Of a stretch of 7,056 bases of DNA, positions 1 to 5,628 are shown piece by piece. Position 1 is the stretch's first letter; each line of letters begins with the position of its first letter. The position numbers were made by a program, and so were the translations under genes. Location: assembly GCA_964516515.1 (NCBI GenBank), contig CAZEYA010000194.1, positions 1 through 7,056 on the forward strand. The letters are read 5' to 3'. Origin of the DNA: JANNOG01 sp964516515 (GTDB lineage: Bacteria; Actinomycetota; Actinomycetes; Actinomycetales; JBBAYJ01). The notes below the pieces were generated by a model. It made no database searches. It was not told the origin of the DNA and saw only the letters and a list, made by a program, of their open reading frames with translations.

Positions 1-1
1 G

Positions 2-2542
2 GATCCGGCCGCCCCCCCGGCGCCCGGATCCCGCCCCGCGCCTGGTAGCGCGGTTCGGCCCGGTGCCCCCGTGGCCCGTGGCCCGCGTCCCGACGCCCCA
101 GCTCCCGCTCCGGGACGTCCCGACGAGCAGGGTGGCTCCGAGTCGGCCCGCTCCGGCGCACCGCGACCGGGCCCCCGTACCACGCCGCCCGGCCCCTCAC
201 GGCCCGGCAACAACCCGTTCGCGCCCAGCCAGGGGATGCCCCGCTCCGGGGGCCCCTCACGACCTGGCAACAACCCCTTCGCACCGAGCCAGGGGATGCC
301 CCGCCCGGCTGGGCGCCCCGCTGGGCCGAGCGGTCCCGGCGGCATTCCGCGGCCACCGGCCGAGGGAGGCTCACGACCCAACCCGGGCATGATGCCGCCG
401 CGGCCCCCGGCCCGTTCCGGGCCCGGCGCAGGTTCAGGCGGTCCCGGAGGCCCGGGTCGCCCAAGGCCCGGCGGCACCGCCGCCCCGGGTCGCGGCCGCC
501 CGGGCGCCCCCGCCGGCGGCGGCGCCCCGGGCCGTCCCGGTGGTGCCGGTGGCGGCGGCGGCATGCCCAACTCGGGCGGCTTCGGCAAGGCCCGTGGCGG
601 CCGTGGCGGCACCCAGGGCGCCTTCGGGCGCGCCGGTGGCCGCCCGGTGCGCGGTCGCAAGTCCAAGAAGCAGCGTCGGCAGGAGTTCGACAACATGGCG
701 GCGCCCACCCTGGGCGGCGTCAGCGTTCCCCATGGCGACGGCTCGACCATCGTCCGGCTGCGTCGCGGTTCCAGCCTGACCGACTTCGCCGAGAAGATCG
801 ACGCGAACCCGGGCTCGCTGGTCACCGTGCTGTTCCACCTGGGTGAGATGGCCACGGCGACGCAGAGCCTCGATGAGGACACGTTCATCACCCTCGGTAC
901 CGAGCTGGGCTACGACATCCGGATCGTCAGCCCCGAGGACGAGGACCGCGAGCTGCTCGAGGGCTTCTCGATCGACCTCGGAGCCGAGGCGGAGGAGGAC
1001 GCAGGCTTCCTGCAGGAGCGTCCGCCGGTCGTCACCGTCATGGGTCACGTCGACCACGGCAAGACCAAGCTGCTCGACGCGATCCGGCGCACCGACGTGG
1101 TGGCCGGCGAGGCCGGAGGCATCACCCAGCACATCGGTGCCTACCAGGTGCATGCCACTCACGAGGACACCGACCGGGCGATCACGTTCATCGACACTCC
1201 AGGTCACGAGGCGTTCACCGCGATGCGTGCCCGCGGTGCGCGGGTGACCGACATCGCGATCCTCGTGGTCGCCGCCGACGACGGCGTGATGCCACAGACC
1301 ATCGAGGCGCTGAACCACGCCCAGGCGGCCGGCATCCCGGTCGTCGTGGCGGTCAACAAGGTGGACAAGCCGGACGCCAACCCGTCGAAGATCCGCCAGC
1401 AGCTCACCGAGTACAACCTGGTGGCCGAGGAGTACGGCGGCGACACGATGTTCGTCGACGTCTCCGCGACTCAGCGCAGCGGCCTCGACGAACTGCTCGA
1501 AGCGGTGCTGCTGACCGCCGACGCGGCGCTGGAACTGACCGCCAACCCGACCAAGGACGCCCGCGGTGTCGCCATCGAGGCCAACCTCGACAAGGGCCGC
1601 GGCCCCGTGGCGACCGTGCTCATCCAGAGCGGCACGTTGCGGGTCGGCGACGCCATCGTGGCCGGCACCGCCTACGGCCGGGTCCGGGCGATGCTCGACG
1701 AGAACGGCAACAGCCTGGCCGAGGCGACACCAGCCCGCCCGGTCCAGGTCCTGGGCCTGACCAGCGTGCCGGGCGCCGGCGACAGCTTCCTGGTCGCGCC
1801 GGACGACCGGACTGCCCGCCAGATCGCCGAGAAGCGCGAGGCCGTCGAGCGCAACGCCATGTTGGCCAAGGCTCGCAAGCGGATCAGCCTGGAGGACTTC
1901 ACCAAGGCGCTGGAGGCCGGCAAGGTCGAGACCCTCAACCTCATTCTCAAGGGTGACGGCGCGGGCTCGGTCGAGGCGCTGGAGGAGGCGCTGCTCAAGA
2001 TCGACGTGGGCGAGGAGGTCGAGCTCCGGGTCATCGACCGTGGCGTGGGTGCCATCACTCGCACCAACGTCATGCTCGCCTCCGCCTCCGACGCCGTGGT
2101 CATCGGGTTCAATGTGCGGCCGGACGGGCCCGCGACCGAGCTCGCGGACCGGGAAGGCGTCGACATCCGGTACTACTCGGTCATCTACGCCGCGTTGGAC
2201 GACATCGAGAACGCGTTGAAGGGCATGCTGCGGCCGGAGTTCGCCGAGGCGCAGCTGGGCACCGCCGAGGTCCGCGAGGTCTACCGGTCCAGCAAGTTCG
2301 GCAACATCGCCGGCTGCCTGGTCCGCTCGGGCGAGATCCGTCGCAACGCCAAGGCACGGCTCATCCGTGACGGTGTCGTGGTCGGTGACAACCTGACCAT
2401 CGAGTCGTTGCGACGGTTCAAGGACGACGCCACCGAGGTCCGGGAGGGCTTCGAATGCGGCATCGGCCTGGGCTCGTTCAACGACATCCGCGTCGACGAC
2501 GTCGTCGAGACCTTCGAGATGCGGGAGAAGCCGCGGAGCTGA
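2..2542 (+). CDS. infB: Translation initiation factor IF-2, 5' end missing
   Basis: IF-2 is the GTPase that brings initiator fMet-tRNA to the 30S subunit and promotes 50S joining. The frame is open from base 2, so the start lies off the window; 846 residues are visible, numbered here from base 2. Residues 1 to about 225 are low-complexity Gly/Pro/Arg/Ala, ending in a basic stretch (GRKSKKQRRQEF). An IF2_N-type domain follows from about residue 250. The GTPase domain shows G1 GHVDHGKT (348-355), switch I GGITQHIG (372-379), G3 DTPGHEAF (398-405), G4 NKVD (452-455) and G5 SAT (488-490). A beta-barrel domain, the IF2 linker domain and the C-terminal initiator-tRNA-binding domain follow, the last with ECGIGLGSFND around Cys819. 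All key GTPase residues are present, so the protein should be functional. It heads the cluster that continues with ylxP 28 bases downstream. The long disordered N-terminus is common in actinobacterial IF-2. Confidence 0.97.
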   Translation, partial: DPAAPPAPGSRPAPGSAVRPGAPVARGPRPDAPAPAPGRPDEQGGSESARSGAPRPGPRTTPPGPSRPGNNPFAPSQGMPRSGGPSRPGNNPFAPSQGMPRPAGRPAGPSGPGGIPRPPAEGGSRPNPGMMPPRPPARSGPGAGSGGPGGPGRPRPGGTAAPGRGRPGAPAGGGAPGRPGGAGGGGGMPNSGGFGKARGGRGGTQGAFGRAGGRPVRGRKSKKQRRQEFDNMAAPTLGGVSVPHGDGSTIVRLRRGSSLTDFAEKIDANPGSLVTVLFHLGEMATATQSLDEDTFITLGTELGYDIRIVSPEDEDRELLEGFSIDLGAEAEEDAGFLQERPPVVTVMGHVDHGKTKLLDAIRRTDVVAGEAGGITQHIGAYQVHATHEDTDRAITFIDTPGHEAFTAMRARGARVTDIAILVVAADDGVMPQTIEALNHAQAAGIPVVVAVNKVDKPDANPSKIRQQLTEYNLVAEEYGGDTMFVDVSATQRSGLDELLEAVLLTADAALELTANPTKDARGVAIEANLDKGRGPVATVLIQSGTLRVGDAIVAGTAYGRVRAMLDENGNSLAEATPARPVQVLGLTSVPGAGDSFLVAPDDRTARQIAEKREAVERNAMLAKARKRISLEDFTKALEAGKVETLNLILKGDGAGSVEALEEALLKIDVGEEVELRVIDRGVGAITRTNVMLASASDAVVIGFNVRPDGPATELADREGVDIRYYSVIYAALDDIENALKGMLRPEFAEAQLGTAEVREVYRSSKFGNIAGCLVRSGEIRRNAKARLIRDGVVVGDNLTIESLRRFKDDATEVREGFECGIGLGSFNDIRVDDVVETFEMREKPRS
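191..310 (+). repeat. Two tandem 60-base units in infB (20-residue protein repeat)
   Basis: Units 191-250 and 251-310 follow each other exactly and in frame. Each encodes GPSRPGNNPFAPSQGMPR plus two more residues (SG in the first, PA in the second), so 18 of 20 residues match. The DNA differs at several third codon positions (for example cgg/cga, ccc/cct, ccg/ccc, gcg/gca). The duplication is therefore not brand new, and the peptide has been kept while synonymous sites drifted. It lies in the flexible N-terminal region, far from the GTPase domain. Confidence 0.9.
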
Positions 2543-2570
2543 CCAACGGAACTGATCGAGGAGAGCGGGC

Positions 2571-2936
2571 GTGTTCGTCGCTGCCCTGACCGCCGATGTC
2601 CTGGTGCCGACCAGCAGGTCACGAAAGGACAAGCGCTCGGTGGTCAAACCACTGGTCGCCGAGCTGGCCCGGCTGGGCGTCAGTGCCGCCGAGACCGGAC
2701 ACCTCGACCTGCTGCGGCGGGCCGAGGTGGCGGTCGCGGTGGTGTCCTCGACCGCACGGCATGCCGGGGAGGTGCTGGACTCCTGCGAGCGGGTGGTGCG
2801 CGGCCGTCCCGAGCTCGAGGTCGTCAGCGTGCGGCGCCGGTTGTGGAAGGACAGTGACGACGATGCCAGTGACGATCTGGCTGCCGAGGATGTCGAGGAC
2901 TCGATGACGGACCGCTGGGAGGACCACCGTGGCTGA
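2571..2936 (+). CDS. ylxP: DUF503 / YlxP-family protein
   Basis: This 121-residue protein belongs to the small DUF503 (YlxP) family, typically encoded between infB and rbfA; its biochemical role is not established. Family marks are the start MFVAALTADVLVP, the KDKRSVVKPLVAEL segment (residues about 20-33), the AETGHLDLLRRAEVAVAVVS core (about 39-58) and the ERVVRGRPELEVVSVRRR end (about 73-91). After that comes an acidic tail of about 30 residues rich in Asp and Glu, longer than the core needs and probably disordered. The GTG start is supported by GAGGAGAG at 2558-2565 with suitable spacing and by alignment of the N-terminus with the family. It lies 28 bases after infB, and its last 8 bases overlap the start of rbfA, so it is probably co-transcribed and translationally coupled with both. 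A link to ribosome assembly is inferred only from its position. Confidence 0.9.
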   Translation: MFVAALTADVLVPTSRSRKDKRSVVKPLVAELARLGVSAAETGHLDLLRRAEVAVAVVSSTARHAGEVLDSCERVVRGRPELEVVSVRRRLWKDSDDDASDDLAAEDVEDSMTDRWEDHRG

Positions 2937-3393
2937 CCCCGCCCGGGCCAGGAAGCTCGCCGACCGGATCAAGGTCGTGGTGTCGGAATCGCTGCGCACG
3001 CGCGTCAAGGACCCGCGGCTCGGCTTCGTCACGATCACCGACGTCCGGGTCACCAACGACCTGCAGCACTCCACGGTCTTCTACACCGTGCTCGACGGGG
3101 ACTCCGGCGACGAGACGGCCGCCGCGCTGGCGAGCGCCCGCGGGCTGCTACGGAGCGAGATCGGTCGGCAGACCGGCATCCGGCTGACGCCCACTGTCGA
3201 GTTCGTCGCCGACGGGGTGCCGGAAGCGGCGTCGCGGATCGACGACCTGGTCGAAGCGGCTCGCGCGCGGGACGCCGAGATCGCCGCCGCCGCGGCGGGA
3301 GCGGTGCCGGCCGGAGAGGCCGACCCGTACCGCAAGCCGCGGGTCATCGACGATGAGGACGACCAGCCTGATGATCGTCAAAGTGTGTACTGA
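2929..3393 (+). CDS. rbfA: 30S ribosome-binding factor A
   Basis: RbfA binds the immature 30S subunit and assists late 16S rRNA maturation; it is also needed for cold adaptation in well-studied bacteria. The 154-residue product shows the usual KH-like fold signature: RARKLADRIKVVVSESL near the N-terminus, then DPRLGFVTITDVRVTNDLQHSTVFYTVL, the helix ARGLLRSEIGRQTGIRLTPTVEFVAD, and SRIDDLVEAARARD. The GTG start at 2929 has GGGAGG at 2917-2922 and overlaps the ylxP stop within GTGGCTGA, which suggests coupled translation. The tail after residue 120 is Ala/Glu/Asp-rich, as in other actinobacterial RbfA proteins. The final codons and stop (gtg tac tga) lie inside the first unit of a 23-base tandem repeat, so the original C-terminus may have been altered by that sequence. 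The conserved domain is intact and the protein should work. Confidence 0.94.
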   Translation: MADPARARKLADRIKVVVSESLRTRVKDPRLGFVTITDVRVTNDLQHSTVFYTVLDGDSGDETAAALASARGLLRSEIGRQTGIRLTPTVEFVADGVPEAASRIDDLVEAARARDAEIAAAAAGAVPAGEADPYRKPRVIDDEDDQPDDRQSVY

Positions 3394-3431
3394 GGCTCTC
3401 GCGAAACATGTACTGAGAGCCCCGCGAAACA
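3386..3431 (+). repeat. 23-base imperfect tandem direct repeat across the rbfA stop
   Basis: Unit 1 (3386-3408) and unit 2 (3409-3431) both begin TGTACTGAG and end CGCGAAACA, and differ at a few positions between. A shorter related piece (CTCTCGCG, 3436-3443) follows. The two units also contain GGCTCTC (3394-3400) and GAGAGCC (3415-3421), which can form a 7-base stem with a 14-base loop. There is no T run after it, so a standard intrinsic terminator is not supported. Closely spaced repeats of this kind are typical of the ends of some insertion sequences (for instance IS21- or IS481-type ends). That origin is an inference, because no transposase is visible here. Confidence 0.7.
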
Positions 3432-3433
3432 AG

Positions 3434-3829
3434 TCCTCTCGCGGCAAGACCACGACAGCGCTTCGGCATGCGCGCGACGTCCTGCGCCTGGAACGGCCGG
3501 AGGATGCGGCCGCCGCCGCCGACACCCCTGGCCAGTTGATCCTCACCGGCAGCGTGCGCGGTGAGGTACACCCTGCCGTGCCGGGTCAGGCGCCTGAGCC
3601 GGTTCGACGACCAGGCGGGGACGACATCGAGGATGCCGACGGCACCGGTGTCACCGGCGCTAGCGCACCGCACGAATCCGACGCGGCACACCTGCTGTGG
3701 CTGCGAGAACACCCCGGTGACCGATTCCTGGCCTGCCTCGTCCTGCACACCGGATCGCGGATCCACCGGTACCGACCGGACATGGCCGCCATCCCGATCG
3801 CGTGCCGGTGGGGCACCGCCAGTGGCTGA
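3434..3829 (+). pseudogene. Probable decayed AAA/DUF4143-type ATPase remnant
   Basis: The reading frame is open from ATG 3353 or 3371 to the TGA at 3827-3829, but only pieces resemble a known family. Bases 3434-3523 give a Walker A-like GKTTTALRHARDVLRLERP followed by EDAAA. Bases 3536-3559 give LILTGSVR. Bases 3620-3814 give a C-terminal piece with HLLWLREHPGDRF, LACLVLHTG and a final IPIACRW. In order and wording these match, from memory, AAA_14/DUF4143 ATPases, where the same blocks read roughly GKTTTA..RLDRP, RPGRFLLTGSVR, and LGDRFVAGVVLHTG with a VPI.LW end. The Walker B segment expected between blocks 1 and 2 and about 200 residues between blocks 2 and 3 are missing, and the usual EVK motif reads TGAS. 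About 400 bases cannot hold the whole family, so this is best read as a deleted, non-functional relic. No Shine-Dalgarno sequence is seen before either ATG. A translated leader for truB remains possible, because the stop overlaps the truB start. Confidence 0.5.
3541..3566. repeat. 8-base perfect inverted repeat in the rbfA-truB gap
   Basis: CCTCACCG (3541-3548) and CGGTGAGG (3559-3566) are exact reverse complements separated by 10 bases. The hairpin would be stable but lacks a T tail. It sits inside the ATPase remnant, over and just after its LTGSVR block. In DNA this GC-rich it may be chance; it could also be a weak attenuator or processing site upstream of truB. Confidence 0.4.
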
Positions 3830-4736
3830 GGGCACTCGGCTGGGCGGACTGGTCATTGTCGACAAGCCGTCAGGCATGACCAGCCACGATGTCGTCGGCC
3901 GGATCCGTCGGCTGGCGCAGACCCGCCGGGTCGGCCACGCCGGCACGCTGGACCCGGCGGCGACCGGCGTGCTGGTGATCGGCGTCGAGTGGTCGACCCG
4001 GTTGCTGACCTTCCTGTCCGGGCACGACAAGGCGTACGAGGCGACCATCCGGTTCGGCCGCTCCACCGTGACCGACGATGCCGAGGGCGAGACGCTGCAG
4101 GTCGCGGACCCCTCCGGCGTGACCAACGAGGCGATCGCCGCCGCCGTGGCACCGCTCACCGGGGCCATCCGTCAGGTTCCCTCGGCGGTGAGCGCGGTCA
4201 AAGTCGCCGGGCAGCGCGCGTACGCACGGGTGCGGGCCGGGGAGGACGTGGCGCTGGAGCCTCGTTCGGTGACGGTCAGGACGTTCGACGTCGGGCCCGT
4301 GCGCTTCGGACGCATGCCCGACCAGACGCCGTGGTGTGAGGTCGACGCCTACCTCGAGGTCAGCGCCGGGACCTACATCCGCGCGCTGGCCCGCGATCTT
4401 GGCGCAGCGCTGGATACCGGGGCGCACCTCACTGCCTTGCGGCGCACCCGGTCGGGGCCGTTCGCGCTGTCCGACGCCACGCCGCTGGCGCTACTGGAGA
4501 GCATGGGCGGCCTCGGCGGGCGGCTGTTGCCGCCGGGCGACATCGTCTCGACGTTCCTGACATCGGTGACGGTCGCCGACGACATCGCGGTCCGGATCCG
4601 TCATGGTCAGCGCGTCGAGGGCCATGGCACTGGTCAGGCGGTACTCGCGGTGCGGGACACCGGCGGTGACCTGGTGGCCGTGGCAGACGACACCGGGCTC
4701 GTGCTGCGGTACCTCGCGGTGGCGCCCCCCGTGTGA
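3822..4736 (+). CDS. truB: tRNA pseudouridine(55) synthase TruB
   Basis: TruB converts uridine 55 in the T-loop of most tRNAs to pseudouridine and also helps tRNA folding. The product is 304 residues, normal for the family. It begins with LGGLVIVDKPSGMTSHDVV. The catalytic motif HAGTLDPAATG places the nucleophile at Asp44 (codon 3951-3953). The active-site tyrosine is in KAYEATIRFG (Tyr72), followed by the substrate-contact block VPSAVSAVKVAGQRAYARVR and SAGTYIRALARDLG, with Arg187 in the conserved YIR. A C-terminal domain of the actinobacterial TruB type follows. The frame is open upstream to 3561, but GTG 3822 is chosen because family homology begins just after it and GGTGGGG lies at 3807-3813. 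The start overlaps the end of the preceding remnant frame within GTGGCTGA. It is separated from rbfA by 428 bases, so it may rely on read-through from the infB operon or on a promoter I cannot identify. Confidence 0.95.
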   Translation: MAEGTRLGGLVIVDKPSGMTSHDVVGRIRRLAQTRRVGHAGTLDPAATGVLVIGVEWSTRLLTFLSGHDKAYEATIRFGRSTVTDDAEGETLQVADPSGVTNEAIAAAVAPLTGAIRQVPSAVSAVKVAGQRAYARVRAGEDVALEPRSVTVRTFDVGPVRFGRMPDQTPWCEVDAYLEVSAGTYIRALARDLGAALDTGAHLTALRRTRSGPFALSDATPLALLESMGGLGGRLLPPGDIVSTFLTSVTVADDIAVRIRHGQRVEGHGTGQAVLAVRDTGGDLVAVADDTGLVLRYLAVAPPV

Positions 4737-4748
4737 CGGCGAGCCCAC

Positions 4749-4780
4749 GGCATCGTGTGGACGCCGACGACGTCCATGCC
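4749..4780. terminator. Possible bidirectional hairpin between convergent genes
   Basis: GGCAT (4749-4753) and GGACG (4759-4763) pair with ATGCC (4776-4780) and CGTCC (4771-4775), giving two 5-base stems with a one-sided 5-base bulge and a 7-base loop. It lies in the 57-base gap between the stops of truB (plus) and the DUF2461 gene (minus), where a shared terminator would be expected. There is no T run on either strand, so this is a weak, position-based call. Confidence 0.3.
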
Positions 4781-4793
4781 ATCACACAGCCCG

Positions 4794-5474
4794 TCAGATG
4801 CCGTCCAGGTGGGTGTCGAACCAGGCGTTCAACGGGGTGAGTTCGCGCCAGGTGGCCGCGACCCGATCCTTCGCCTCGGCGGTGAACAGCCAGTCGTCGA
4901 CGGTGAACAACCGGCCGGCGTGCAGGCCCTTGTGCCGGAGCAGGTCGATCCGAGGATGATCGGGATCGAAGCCGCGCGGCGCCCGCACCAGACTGGCGCC
5001 GCCCACATCGAGCCCCGACGCGACCAGGTCCGCGACGATCACGGTGAGCGGGCGACCGGTGTGCTCGTTGTCGACCGCCGCCCGGTAGCGGGCCAGGGCG
5101 TCACGGTCGAAGGTGTATCGGCCGCCCCCGGCGTACAGGCCGTTGGCCGACAGTTGGACGTAATACCCGCTGCCGGTGCCCTCGCGGGTGGGACTGGGCC
5201 CGGTGAACGCTCCGAGGTGGTCCTTGTACGGCGACTTGTCGGCACTGAACCGGACGTCACGGTAGGGCCGGAAGATCTTGGCCGAACCGAACTCGTCGGC
5301 CAGTTCCGCCAGCATCGCGCTCATCGGCCCCCGGGCCGACCGCTCGTAGGTCTCGCGTTGATCGTTCCAGTAGGACTTGGAGTTGTCGGCGCCCAGGCCG
5401 TCGAAGAACTCCAAGGCATCCGGATGGAACCCCGCGAAACCCGCCGGGGAAGCGGTTGACCCGTTGCTGGCCAT
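4794..5474 (-). CDS. DUF2461 (TIGR02453-type) family protein
   Basis: This 226-residue protein matches the DUF2461 family, whose members are widespread and about this length but have no established biochemical role. Recognisable blocks are the N-terminal helix FHPDALEFFDGLGADNSKSYW with the following ERS region, the family hallmark DVRFSADKSPYKDHLGAF (from residue 73), GYYVQLSANGLYAGGGRY, and the C-terminal LFTVDDWLFTAEAKDRVAATWRELTPLNAWF. No signal peptide or membrane segment is visible, so it is probably cytosolic. The ATG at 5474 is chosen. An in-frame GTG at 5480 is an alternative: TACGGT, a -10-like box, lies 7 bases before it, which would make a leaderless start. The frame stays open much further upstream, but that part lies antisense to ribF and is not family sequence. 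The gene faces truB tail to tail and diverges from ribF, so it interrupts an otherwise one-directional block and is probably a single-gene transcript. Confidence 0.88.
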   Translation of the reverse strand: MASNGSTASPAGFAGFHPDALEFFDGLGADNSKSYWNDQRETYERSARGPMSAMLAELADEFGSAKIFRPYRDVRFSADKSPYKDHLGAFTGPSPTREGTGSGYYVQLSANGLYAGGGRYTFDRDALARYRAAVDNEHTGRPLTVIVADLVASGLDVGGASLVRAPRGFDPDHPRIDLLRHKGLHAGRLFTVDDWLFTAEAKDRVAATWRELTPLNAWFDTHLDGI

Positions 5475-5501
5475 GCTCACGCGGCCCACCGTAGACGGGG
5501 C

Positions 5502-5518
5502 TGATCCCATGGGGATCA
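5502..5518. promoter_or_regulatory. 7-base palindrome upstream of the DUF2461 gene
   Basis: TGATCCCATGGGGATCA has two perfect 7-base arms around a 3-base centre. It lies about 20-40 bases upstream of the DUF2461 start, where it would overlap or flank that gene's promoter. A dimeric regulator site is possible, but no regulator is encoded nearby and a chance palindrome is not excluded. Confidence 0.35.
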
Positions 5519-5521
5519 TGC

Positions 5522-5564
5522 GGGCCTTTCCGTGATCAAGTCGGATGCGATCACGGGAAGCCCC
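5522..5564. repeat. Strong 16-base hairpin in the divergent intergenic region
   Basis: GGGCCTTTCCGTGATC (5522-5537) pairs with GATCACGGGAAGCCCC (5549-5564). Fourteen of 16 positions are Watson-Crick, one can be G-U in RNA, one is a mismatch, and the inner 8 bases are perfect; the loop is 11 bases. It is non-coding and lies between the starts of the minus-strand DUF2461 gene and ribF. It could be a transcript terminator or insulator, an operator for a large dimeric protein, or one copy of a dispersed palindromic repeat. The sequence alone does not decide. Confidence 0.75.
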
Positions 5565-5604
5565 GCACGTTGAATCCATCCGGGGTGTGCTTGCGCAAGG
5601 GAAT

Positions 5605-5628
5605 GAGTGCGGCTGGCACTCTTGGGCC
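5605..5628 (+). promoter_or_regulatory. Inverted repeat and probable leaderless promoter of ribF
   Basis: GAGTGC (5605-5610) and GCACTC (5616-5621) form a perfect 6-base inverted repeat with a 5-base spacer. The right arm overlaps CACTCT (5617-5622), a weak match to an actinobacterial -10 box placed 6 bases before the ribF GTG. No Shine-Dalgarno sequence precedes that GTG, so transcription probably begins at or next to the start codon. A TTGCGC at 5591-5596 is a poor and badly spaced -35. The inverted repeat could let a repressor block the -10. Confidence 0.4.

Noticed and set aside
1..6. GGATCC at the left edge as a sign of a cloned fragment end
   Set aside because: A six-base restriction site is common in GC-rich DNA, the infB frame runs straight through it, and the right end shows no matching site.
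434..2647. 737-codon open frame on the minus strand opposite infB
   Set aside because: It is a mirror of infB caused by G/C at third codon positions. Its protein has no recognisable domain, while the plus strand encodes all IF-2 motifs.
3394..3443. Intrinsic terminator after rbfA
   Set aside because: The 7-base stem with a 14-base loop has no T run, and the symmetry arises largely from the tandem repeat itself.
3561..3821. 87-codon N-terminal extension of truB
   Set aside because: TruB homology starts right after GTG 3822, and the extension is Arg/Thr-rich out-of-frame sequence of the relic.
3344..4168. 274-codon minus-strand frame across the rbfA-truB gap and the start of truB
   Set aside because: It runs antisense to conserved truB and shows no family motifs. 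The plus-strand frame in the gap gives the meaningful ATPase-like blocks instead.
4755..5459. 234-codon plus-strand frame opposite the DUF2461 gene
   Set aside because: The minus strand carries clear DUF2461 hallmarks. The plus-strand translation is unrecognisable.
5605..5621. CIRCE (HrcA) operator upstream of ribF
   Set aside because: The half-sites are in the wrong order. CIRCE has GCACTC then a 9-base spacer then GAGTGC; here GAGTGC comes first with a 5-base spacer.
5475..5628. FMN riboswitch controlling ribF
   Set aside because: The region is too short and lacks the multi-helix conserved core. The hairpins seen are simple inverted repeats.
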